From NCBI RefSeq assembly GCF_000003815.2, contig NC_049980.1:31325470-31389469 (forward strand): a stretch of DNA of 64,000 nucleotides. Direction: 5' to 3'. The notes below the pieces were generated by a model that was given only the letters and a program-made list of their open reading frames with translations, was not told the origin of the DNA and did no database searches. Each line of letters opens with the position of its first letter. Position 1 is the first letter of the stretch. Shown here one piece after another: positions 34,801 to 46,800 of this stretch. This DNA is from Branchiostoma floridae (lineage: Eukaryota; Chordata; Leptocardii; Amphioxiformes; Branchiostomatidae). Position numbers and translations under genes: made by a program.

Positions 34801-37800
34801 CAGGCTACCCTACCTTCCCCCACCCAGTCCAGTCTCTGCACCATGTGGCTCACACACATCTCCACCAGGCGAGTCCAGGGGACGTGAGCAGCCGTGGGCT
34901 CACAGTTAGGGACATCATAGTCCAGGTAACAGGTGTCCTCAAACTCTGTCTGTACTCTGTTTAACAGCCACCGCAGTCTGGGAAGAGAGAGAGAAAAGGT
35001 TACTTCACATCTTTGTCTTATACAGTATATGTAGAGTTAACAACAGTTAGGGACATCATAGTCCAGGTAACAGGTGTCCTCAAACTCGGTCTGTACTCTG
35101 TCTAATAGCCATCGCAGTCTGGGAAGAGAGAGAGAGAAGACATCTTTGTCTTATATATATAAAACTATATGTATACAAACTTTTAAGGTAGAGTTAACAA
35201 CAGTTCAGTGCACATTATACAATGTAGTCCAGGTAACACGTGTCCTCAAACTCTGTCTGTACTCTGTCTAATAGCCACCGTAGCCTAGGAAGAACAAAAG
35301 GGTTACTTTTTTTGTCTCACAAAAGTAGAGCAGTTGGGCACATCATACAGTCATGTAGCCAGGTCTGTATTACTGACATGTGTCCTCAAACTCAAAGCTG
35401 TGTTCTAATTACAACCACTAACTGCAGTCTGAGGAGAGACAAGGGTTTCCTTTACATCTTTGTCTCACAAAAAGAGGTCTAGTTGACAACAGCTGTGCAC
35501 ATCATACATGTACAACGTAGTCCAGATAACGTGTCCTCAAACTACGTCTGTATCAGGGCTGTCCCTAGCTTTAGATTTTATTCCGTCCTCCACCGATGTT
35601 TGAAAGCCTATGTTTGTTGGTTTTTATTGTTAAAACTGTCATTTTAAGCTGATGAAAATGCAATGAAGTTGCTCACCTTGTCAGAAGCACAGTTTGCTCT
35701 TTGGAGTCAGCAGGCAGAGACAAGACGTAATCTGCACAGTACTGGCACACTGATGACCAATCCTCTGTCAACACAGAAACACAAGATACTCATACATACA
35801 ATGGTGGGGGCAATAGGGGCATCAACATTTTTTTCTTCTGAATGTTTGCTTTTTATGCATGTACAATATTTTCCGTGTAATAAGTTCTTGTATATACCGG
35901 GTATGTCAGAGATTGCAATCAACCAGAATGGCAGTTTTTGCTGATAGAGATTCTGATTGGAATCTGTTAATTTAAATACATTCTTACAAAACTTTGATTC
36001 AGGTCAGTTTAGATCAATATCTTAAAAATTAAGATTCCTCCACAGTCCCATTCTGATCTGTACTTTTATTCTTTTATTTATTCAGTTTTACCACATTTGT
36101 GGAAGGATGTAAGATGTCAACCCAGAAACCAGATGGGATCTACACCTGTCCAGTAAAATGGGCAACTCTGCTGGATCGCCAGATTCTATCCTTTCATATA
36201 CATGCAACATACACATCCAAAATCACCACTTATGAATCTTTTAATCTGTTGGCTACAGAGGCGAAAATTTCTGGCTACAAGCACCTTCTCCATCTATGTA
36301 GGGTACAGGGGGCAGACGCAGGGCCAGGATTCGCTCCTGTAGCAACATCAGCTGGGTCTCACTGTTCCACTCCAGGGAGAGAAGGTCTGGAGAGAGACAT
36401 TTTCTTAGGATTATGTACATTGTATATTCAAAGGAGACATGTGGTGCAAGTCATGATCACATCTCACTTTCATTCCACTGTAATCAAGAATGAGTCACAA
36501 TAATATTAGTTACATGTATATGCTGTGCATGGTATACTTCATATACAGGAAATAACAGATGATAGATACGCACTCGTTCGTATCATGCATGGATGAACTG
36601 AACTGAGCTTTCAAGAAATATGCATTTCTGATGACTACTGTGTACTGCAGAATTGAGACCCCAGAAATCTCCTTTCCACCTATGCCACAAAGTCCCCACA
36701 AAAATAATAGAATCACAGTGCCTTTTCTGTGGCCAAACATCTAAAAGCACAGCTAAAGGCTGTTTACTGGCTATGCAAAACAAACAACTGTCCTCCAAGA
36801 TTACCAGACTGAATAAAACTTACCAGTTCTGTGTCCAGTCATGACAAACTCAGCGACAGGCCAGGACAAGGCTTGGAGGTTGTTGGAGCTGGCTACTCTG
36901 GCTAGGTGCTCCACTAGACTGTTGTACAGGCATACAATAGGACCAGGGGTCTGGAACAAAAAACATGGTTATCAGGTATTTATCTGTTAAGTGTTAAACT
37001 TAATATATAAAAAAAATTCCCCAAAATCTATCCTAAACAATACAAGATTAAAAATATATATGTGTTTAATAGGGGTTCAGTATGGAACATTCAGGACCAG
37101 TTCCAGGTAGTATCTTATCATTAAAAAAAATGTACCTTTGGGGCTAGACACGAGTGCAAATTTCAGTACATCTATTTCTAAGACACTGTGACATCATTTC
37201 CAGACAAGCATGTTACCTATTAGCATCATGGGCTACTACCTACTACCTACCCTTTCTTAATATTGTTCACTTCCAGAGGCCAGAGAACATTCTTTTAACA
37301 TCACACTGGAACATCATAGAGTCACCCCTGCCATCATAACTACCCCCCTTGAAAGGAAACTCTGTCTAGGTGACCCTTACATGTGAATGCACTGCACCAT
37401 GACCTATTGCTGTAGACATCACTGTAGATACCACTCTAGACACTTGCATGCCCCTACTCTTTTTCGAAAGGTGTGGTGGGGTTTGGCTCTCCCCAAACAC
37501 GGGACCTCCATTTAATGTCCTATCAGAGGGACAGACGAAGCTAGGTACTCATTTTCACGTGAGTGAAGTGACAAAAGTCACCTTTCCCTTGAAGGGCACA
37601 AGATGAAAAACCAAACACGCTGCCGATTATGCTGTGTGATCTCTAATAAATAAATTCACCTGTTGTGGAAGTCCTGCTTTCCTCCTCTGTGCTGCGTCCT
37701 GGTACACGACAGAGGAGAACTCTCCTGCCAGGCTGTTCTCTATGTAATCTCTCAGGGTCTCGGTCTCTAGGCACGGGGGGAGGGGGGCACGATCTCCCAA

Positions 37801-40800
37801 CCAACTCAGTCCCTCACATAGCTGTAACATACAGGGGGAAAACACATTAAGCATAATTATGAAGAAAATAACTCAAAACATTTTAAAGACTAGTGTGACA
37901 TTCTGAATGCCTTTAGCCAGACTGCAGAAAACAAGATTTCGAAAAGACATAAAAAACAATGCATTTGCTTATTTGAAGGTGAAGTAAAAAGTACCCAGTA
38001 CATATAGCAAAATCACTATGTGACTAAAAGTGCATACATTTCACTCACTCACTCACGGCACATTTATGGAAAACACTTAATGACAAAATTCTTCTTTGTA
38101 CACCGACTGTATTATTATCATAGTTGTCGTTTTGGTGACTGACTGGTTCTTATCCACACTCCAGTAGGTATTGCTGCTACAGTATGTAGAATGAGATCCC
38201 AAATATGATGGGTACACCTGGTTGTTTACTACAAATGAACAAAGAACTTTGTTACGTCAGTGATTTTAAAACTTGATGAAACCCTTCACAGATGTATAGT
38301 TACCTTCCTGCAAGTGTTGTCATCTTCCACATCGCTGCTGATGTCCACGACTCGACAGTCTGACACCAGCTCCCCTTCTGTCAGCCCTTGGATGTCTAGG
38401 TTCTCCTTGACGTCCTCCCCAGGGTCTGTGCCCCACCCCTGGGGCATCTCCCCAGGGTCTGTTCCCCACCCCAGGGGCAGGACCAGCAGGGGCACGCTGG
38501 GGTGGAGCGGCTTGGCCTGCAGAAGTCGCACCAGTCGCAGTTGGCTCTCTAACCAGTACGTCTGCCAGATACAACAAACAGGTAAATTTTTCTAGTGCAA
38601 TTTCCATTAAGAAATGTTTTGTCTCCTGTTAGTATGACATGAAATGATAGTTAATACACATCTTTACATCTGTATAGTTATAGTTAGACAGCCAACTGTA
38701 GCGTTCCAGTAGTCTCTTTTTAGAACAAAATTATCTCTTTTCATTGTTACATGATGTTTCTACCATGTACTTGAAATTAGCCTCCGGACATAAACTTGTA
38801 AATAAACTTTCTGTGACCCACCTCGAGACTGTCCTGGTCCACTGGTGGAGGAGGCAGAGCCAGTATAACAGCTGATGTACCCAGTAACATGTGTTCTCTC
38901 TCTACTTCATCTGTGTCCTCCTGTTGTAACAACCCCTGCACTGCCTGTAGTCAGGGACAAAGGAGCATTAGTTAGGACATCTTACTGCACTATGTACACT
39001 CAGAGCCAGGATAACAGCTGATGTGCCCAGTAACATGTGTTCTCTCTCTACTTCATCTGTGTCCTCCTGTTCTAACAACCCCTGCACTGTTTGTAGTCAG
39101 GGAAACAGGAGCATTTATTAGTCTTACAAAGTTTAGAATGTACACTCAGAACCAGGATGACAGCTGATGTACCCAGTAACATGTGTTCTCTCTCCACTTC
39201 ATCTGTGTCCTCCTGTTCTAACAACCCCTCCACTGCCTGTAGTCAGGGACAAAGGAGCATTTATTAGTGAGGACATCTTACAAAGATCAGTAATGTATAC
39301 TCAGAGCCAGGATAACAGCTGATGTGCCCAGTAACAATTGTGCTCACTCTCCACTTCATCTGTGTCCTCCTCTTCGAACAACCGGCCCTGCACTGCCTGT
39401 AGTCAGGGACACGGGAGCATTTATTAGAACATCTTACAAAGCTATGTACACTCAGAGCCAGTATAACAGCTGATGTACCCAGTAACATGTGTTCACTCTC
39501 CACCTCTTCTGTGTCATCCTGTTCTAACAACCCCTGCACTGCCTGCAGTCAGGGACAAAGGAGCGTTAGAACATCTTACAAAGCTATGTACACTCAGAGC
39601 CAGTATAACAGCTGATGTACCCAGTAACATGACTGTTCACTCTCCACTTCATCTGTGTCCTCCTGTTCTAACAACCCCTGCACTGCCTGTAGTCAGGGAC
39701 AAAGGAGCATTAGGAATCTTACAAAGCCATAAGTACATGCAAATGCCAAGGCTGAGACTTCCCAGGGTGGCACTTACAAGAAAAAGGAAAAGTTGGGGAC
39801 AAGCTATGACTTGGAAAAGAACAGTTTATTGGAAAATTGTTGGGATGGGCTGCAGTCGGGAGGGGGCTCAGTGGACAGCATAAAAAGAACAACAAGATTG
39901 GCAATAAAAATATTATTGCCATGACGACGATTGAGGGGAACAACAATACAGCTCAAATCAGAAATAGACTGGAACTTCCCTGTCGCACTATCCCTGGCAC
40001 AATATACGAGGTCTGCCAGTAACCTAAACCTACAGCTGAACACTACAGTGTGTAGTGGAGAATAAAAAATAAGGAAGAACCAACTGTTTTCAGCACTTCC
40101 GCCCTTGAATGACTTTCTTGCACCTAACTCACATGGCTGTCCTACTTCGTAACATTCCAGTCCTTGGATAGTATAATAAGGCCTTGAACAATTATATTTG
40201 GCTCTGAATATGATAACCATTTGGATGCCATCATTCAAGATCATGGCCTCTATATGAAGTATTTCCTGTCTGCCTGTGGCGTATGGCTTGAACAAGCTCT
40301 AGAAAAGAAAATGTATCCTTCATAACATAACATAACATAACATAACATAACAACCAAGACAACGTGATCCATTGTACAGAGTTTCCCTGTCTACCACTTA
40401 AGTTTCAAAGGACAAATTCCTCCAGGGACCCAGTGTGACCTACATTCCACCATTGCATACCAGAGATACATCTGGAACAGATTGGGGGGGGGGGTGCATA
40501 CCCAGCATACTGCATTCCTGTGGAAAAATTCCTGTGCAATTCCTAGAATTTTTGCAGACTGAATGCAATATATACCACTTGACGACTCCCCTGAGGCGTC
40601 GTCAAAAAACAGACTCTGAGGAAGTCAATGGTGGTCCGTCTCAGTGCAAGCATGGTGATAAAGATGATGATGATACTTTTTGTTACAGTAGTACACTTAG
40701 AAATGATCAAAGTTAAAATACAATGTAAGGAAAGTGCCAATGAAATGAAATTTCCTCCATCATTCATGTAAAAAATTTGTTATTTCTGAAAACAATTCCA

Positions 40801-43800
40801 ATAGTATGTAACCTTCAAATCAATTATTAACCCAGGCCTGTACTCTTCGGTGGGACAAATTAGCAATGGGAGGTGACATTAGGAGGGAATTCTTCCTGTG
40901 ATGTCACGACCCATTGCTGATAGAAATGACGAAAAAGTTTCCACTTGATGGAATGGAATGACTGAAACTTTGTCAGTCCCAAAAACAACTAACTGTGCCC
41001 AGGTATGGAGGAACGGATGCTGAAAACAGCATGCAACAGTTCACATGTTACTCTATGCTGTATAAATTATTATGCAGCTGATTTCTTGCCCATATTGCCT
41101 CATTTGAAAATATGCTTGTCGACATGAACAGTGACTAAAGTAGCACGGCTTACAACCACAGCATACAGGGCTGTCTAAATAAAGGCATCTACATTGTAAG
41201 CTTCCTGAAGGGTCTAAAGTTAAACATTGAACAACAAGTTAAACATTAACTATAATTTCCCGTATGTTGGACAAAATGTGATTGACAGCTTTGCAGGTCA
41301 ATGTACAACGTCAGCCATTGTTCCTATGCAGTTTCAGCACAGCTGGAAATTTTGCTTTAAACATCCAGAAAATTTAACCTAGTGTGGCAATTTCTGCTGA
41401 ACATTTTCCAAGAAAATGGCTGATGGGACAGCAAGGCAACCTCCAGCAGGTGGTCAAGACCAACAAGCCCCACCTGCAGCTGGGATGGAGGCACAAGAAC
41501 TGCAGCCTGGACAGGTGGGGAGGGGGGCATTCAACTGGGCCCACGTTACTTGGGAGTTTTTCTAAGACAAAATCGCACAGGATTGGAAGGGTGTGGGGCC
41601 ACAGCTTTCTTTGTGTGTGTGTGTGGGGGGGGTATTATGTATACTGTTATACTGTCACTGCTTAAGGGGGCACACACCAGTTTATTTGGGGTTTCAATTG
41701 GAGGCGGCATAACCTAAAGTCTAGCGACCAGCTCTACCAGGGAATTATCCTGAAGCAAAATAACTGCATATCTGGTGAAAGCATATTCCTTTAGCTACAA
41801 GACAAACTAAGTTTCGATCCTTCAACAGAGGGAAAAAACATTATTTTCGTGTAAAAAATAATGCAAAAAATCGGGCATTTTGGCATTGAAAGAAAAACAT
41901 GAAGATGATTTTTCCGGCAAACACGACTGATACTGTCAGAAAGAGGAAAACCTAACGAGTAATCCAGCTAATTATAAAGAAAATTCTAGTACTACAGTTT
42001 TTTTAATCATCCACGGCGCGCGGCATTACAACTAGGCTTAACACAGCGCTTCAGAGGTCAATCTAGGTCACGAGCCTAATCACATTCAGGCGTAGGAATA
42101 TCCCGGAAGTAAGGCGCGGACAAAAACACAATTTGCACCGAAAACACACCATTTCCTACGCTTTTCAGCCATGTAACCGTTGAATGTCATTTCGCAGGAA
42201 ATAATGAGAAATGTCAACTCAAACATGGACCCTCGGAAGCCTTTCGTCACTTTTTTCTCGCGCACTAGCTCGGACCCCTGTCGCGGAAGAACTGGTGTGT
42301 GCACCGTTAATATATGCAAATTATGATTATTATTGTCCATAACTTTAAAACGTTATACTCTATAGTCATGCCAAGTTTGAGTTGTGTGCCACTTTTCTTT
42401 CTCGAGTAACAGGTGGTTGAAAGTTGCGGTGTCGGAAGGTTGATTTTGCGCCTTCAGGCCAGTATACCATTCAATGCGCATAATAGCAATTACGTCACAA
42501 TAAGCTTGTCCTATGGAAGAGGTTTTAGGCCATTAATACGTGCTAAATGAAGAGGTTTGGTCGTGAGAAGGAAAGGCAAGGGGCCGCTCTTGCGATGGAG
42601 CACACTTTCCCTCTATTTCTAACTGGAATGAACAGTAGAAACCACCTAGAACGTAGTTGAGTTCGTGACGTCACAATGCCGGCCACTAGCCTATGTTTGA
42701 AAGTAAGAACGCTGCAGTTTTAAGTTCCGCACTTCAACGAGAAGCGCTTGAAATGTTATTTTTTGGTCATATCTGGTAGAGGATAGACCTAGCTTTCCCG
42801 TCCAAGCGTTTCCGTAGGCCGGGCTTCTTTCATTTCGTAGAAAAATGAAGTCATATGTTGTATCTTTGGTTAAGATGGAGGCCTATTCTGCATATCCTGC
42901 AGGTATGAACTTAAAAACGGGCATCTGCTAAGATAAGGCTGTGCAGTTTGGTGTCGGTCTCGGTGTAATAAACAAGCCTTGGGATGTATCTTCGGATTGG
43001 TGCAACTTACTTGTGCTAATGTCGAGAACTAGCGCCACGCCGAACTTAACACTTGATTTGCCAGGAAAGTGCGAAAATGACGTCAGCAGGGGCTTTTTTC
43101 ATTGAAAAACGCTTGCCGCTTGATGTACAAGCAACTGTGAAACGTGTAAATGCGATTTACAGGTGCCCCAGAGGTTGTGTAGCAGAAACAACACTGTTTC
43201 GGTAATTGTACATTCTCTCATATATTGCATGGCTTTAACTCACCTGTAGCTTGATATACACTTTGGTATAGATTGCAGTAGGTAAATGTGACTAAGCCTG
43301 GCCCAGTAGTCTTACGCCTTATTTTGCCTTACAGTGTACCTGTTACAATTTTGCAATAAAGTTTGACATTAATTTCAGCCTGTGCAGCATGGTGACCATC
43401 AACATGGCCAACAGGTGCTCCAGGCTCCGGGACAAGGAAACCAGGCCCCACCGCCAGCTGTGCAGATGTCTGTAGGTGCTTTCGGTGGAGCGACCATCAG
43501 GATCCAGGATCAAGCCCTCGCAGCAGGAGGCCTTGTGGCTGGAGCTTCTACTGCAGCTGCACTTGCAGCTGGCAGGGTTTGTTTGGCCGTTTTGTTTTGT
43601 TTGTTTCTCTTGCATATTAGCCAGTAAATTGCCAGGTTTGTACAATGCATTAATCTGCATAAGACTGGACTACAGTAACTAGACTGTAAGGTTTGATCAA
43701 CTCACACCTGGATTAACCCCTTAGGCTACTATTTTCAAGAAGTGTGTTGGGTTCTTAAACAAGCTCAAGGCTGTTCTGAAACACGGGACTTCCGGCTTTA

Positions 43801-46800
43801 CATGTATGTTCCATTTAAGACGACATCCCTTAAGGTGCACTCTCACCGGATGTGGGGCAAGCTTGCGGCATTGCTGCGTTCTTTCACTGCGTCACTGTTT
43901 TGTTTTTCCCCCCGATTCTTTATAATTCAGATATTTGCATAATACGTAAGAGTATGACATAGAAGATGACAAAATACACAACAAGGAAGTAAATTTGTTT
44001 TTTTATCTCTGAAATTCGTTGAGTATCTTTCGAACCCCACAATGCCGCAAGCGAGCCCCACGTCCGGTGAGAGTGCACCTTAACTGAAGAGGCATTTCTT
44101 CATGAGTCAGGCAGGGAAGTAAATTGTACATGTAAAGTGCCTTCCCCAAAAGCACAACTCTGAGGGCTGCTAAAGCCCCCTTTACAATCAAGNNNNNNNN
44201 NNNNNNNNNNNNNNNNNNNNNNNNNNNNNNNNNNNNNNNNNNNNNNNNNNNNNNNNNNNNNNNNNNNNNNNNNNNNNNNNNNNNNNNNNNNNNNNNNNNN
44301 NNNNNNNNNNNNNNNNNNNNNNNNNNNNNNNNNNNNNNNNNNNNNNNNNNNNNNNNNNNNNNNNNNNNNNNNNNNNNNNNNNNNNNNNNNNNNNNNNNNN
44401 NNNNNNNNNNNNNNNNNNNNNNNNNNNNNNNNNNNNNNNNNNNNNNNNNNNNNNNNNNNNNNNNNNNNNNNNNNNNNNNNNNNNNNNNNNNNNNNNNNNN
44501 NNNNNNNNNNNNNNNNNNNNNNNNNNNNNNNNNNNNNNNNNNNNNNNNNNNNNNNNNNNNNNNNNNNNNNNNNNNNNNNNNNNNNNNNNNNNNNNNNNNN
44601 NNNNNNNNNNNNNNNNNNNNNNNNNNNNNNNNNNNNNNNNNNNNNNNNNNNNNNNNNNNNNNNNNNNNNNNNNNNNNNNNNNNNNNNNNNNNNNNNNNNN
44701 NNNNNNNNNNNNNNNNNNNNNNNNNNNNNNNNNNNNNNNNNNNNNNNNNNNNNNNNNNNNNNNNNNNNNNNNNNNNNNNNNNNNNNNNNNNNNNNNNNNN
44801 NNNNNNNNNNNNNNNNNNNNNNNNNNNNNNNNNNNNNNNNNNNNNNNNNNNNNNNNNNNNNNNNNNNNNNNNNNNNNNNNNNNNNNNNNNNNNNNNNNNN
44901 NNNNNNNNNNNNNNNNNNNNNNNNNNNNNNNNNNNNNNNNNNNNNNNNNNNNNNNNNNNNNNNNNNNNNNNNNNNNNNNNNNNNNNNNNNNNNNNNNNNN
45001 NNNNNNNNNNNNNNNNNNNNNNNNNNNNNNNNNNNNNNNNNNNNNNNNNNTTTCTACTTGAGGTACAGGCAAGAAACAGAGGAAGCAATTCGCCGGACGT
45101 TGGAGCGAGAACGACATATCGAGCTAAAGAAGATAGAGAAAGGGTCACTTCTGGTGCAGGTCAAGTTTCTAACACTGGTAAGACACAGAACAATATGAAA
45201 CTTTTCTCATTACATTGTCATTGGCATATTGAGGACTGTTGAAAGAGACCTTGCGGAGATGGGTTGCACATGGGAGGGCGTGCAACAGCTAGCAGTGGAC
45301 AAAACAGCATGGCCAACAATGACGGCCCGCCTCAGTGACCAATACTAACATGCGGCGAAGATGATGATGATGATGATGAGCACATAGTGATTGGGGCACC
45401 CATTTTGGCTTCACCAGCTCTGCCCAGCTGTAAGGATTGATCAGTGCCTTGGGTGTAAAATATAGGAAATCATATGATCACTTCACTTTTTTTATTCCTG
45501 TTTTGTGCACTATGTTTTGTTGGTCATGTTATATACCACCACCAGCCACACTAAGGCACTATCTACACTCATCTATGCATAAGGGACCGTACGATATTTA
45601 TCGGGGGGGGGGAGGGCTGGTGCATTGGAAGTCGGATCAAAAAATTTTTTGATGGCCCTCCCCCCCATCTCAAAAAAATTTAACGTGACCCTCCCCCTCC
45701 ACCTAAAAAAAATCAACATGACCCTCCCCCCGACAGGCATCATCAAACAGGTAGAAAAACAACCGATAAAATAATCTTGATACAACATGTATAGACGTCA
45801 GGGCACAAGGGCGCCGGGCCGGGCCAGTGTTCTCGCCAGGATTTTTTCACAGCGTCGGGGCAGGGGTCTGGGGGCATGCTCCCCCGGGAAAATTTGGATT
45901 TTCAAACCCTCTAAAACAGAATTTCCTGCAACTTGAGAGGAAAATTATGCCCTTGAGATTGGATGCCGGTTGCCTTTTTTACTCCCGTTTTTCAGTAATC
46001 GACGTCCGCCCTCTCCCCAAAAATACGTTATAACTATAAGCTCGGGGAATCAGCAGTCCGTGATCTGGCCCGGGTATTATTTGTCCAGTCATGTCTATAT
46101 GAAAATTTTGGGGTTTTGATGCTTCCAAACAGGGCTCTAGCCAGTGAGTTCGTCAGCCCATGGAAAAATCCAGCCAATTTTTTTCCGGCATTGAATATTA
46201 AAAGAATGCCTACCTCGTGCGATCGATGTTGCGCCCTCCCGCATCAAATGCTAGTAGTTTTTCCAGAGGATAGAATAAACGGCGCCACCACACCTTGTGT
46301 TTTTTTTTCTATTTTGCCCGATGATTTTACTCAAATTTATCGAATCGGTCGGGTTTTACAAGGCCGCGACGTCATTTTCCACGAGCGTGCGTTTGTTTCG
46401 TGCGACCTCAGGTAACCCCGTTTTCGGCGTGAAATCTTTGGCTCACCGCTGGATTTCTTTTTACATAGAGTAGAGTAGACCAAGAACGTTATACATTATA
46501 CGAAGGAGGGCGATCTGCTGCGTCNNNNNNNNNNNNNNNNNNNNNNNNNNNNNNNNNNNNNNNNNNNNNNNNNNNNNNNNNNNNNNNNNNNNNNNNNNNN
46601 NNNNNNNNNNNNNNNNNNNNNNNNGACGTGCTGGGCGCTGCGATCGACAGTCCGTTTGGGGAGGGGGGCGTGCCGCGGCATGTGCTACGGACGCCAATGC
46701 CAGTGCACAGCCGACTCGATCGACACTTGACAACAATATTGCGGCCTTTTCTGCCGCAAATTTTGTCTTTTTGAAACAAAAGAAATGTTGTAAATAAAAA

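Larger units (their letters stand above)
31825..38944 (-). other. MCM3AP: Downstream exon block of MCM3AP copy A
   Basis: Twelve closely spaced exons encode the MCM3-acetylase (MAP80) region. The 258-nt exon 38304-38561 contains a direct repeat of the octapeptide GWGTDPGE, absent from the human protein as I recall it. The stop TGA is at plus positions 31825-31827. Human MCM3AP ends close to the LLDM motif, whereas this protein extends by about twelve residues after it (DFQAKHFQYS). Confidence 0.85.
38945..41415 (-). other. MCM3AP copy A intron, part downstream of the nested genes
   Basis: The array of exon-derived repeats (38996-39720) comes first, followed by unassigned AT-rich sequence, a CATAA microsatellite at 40321-40351 and a G-run near 40485. 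From about 41121 the sequence resembles the stretch upstream of P2. No coding region is supported. Confidence 0.55.

Noticed and set aside
39804..40295. 163-codon minus-strand frame
   Set aside because: It has no recognisable domain, no matching splice structure and lies in the MCM3AP intron; it is possibly decayed element sequence but unsupported.
42001..42340. GC-richer stretch in the P1-specific intron as a promoter or CpG island
   Set aside because: The CpG content is only locally raised and there is no nearby start site; not enough to call.
44003..45148. Minus-strand frames of 309 and 381 codons
   Set aside because: They consist almost entirely of N bases; only the edges are real sequence and the 3' side is antisense to a P1 exon.
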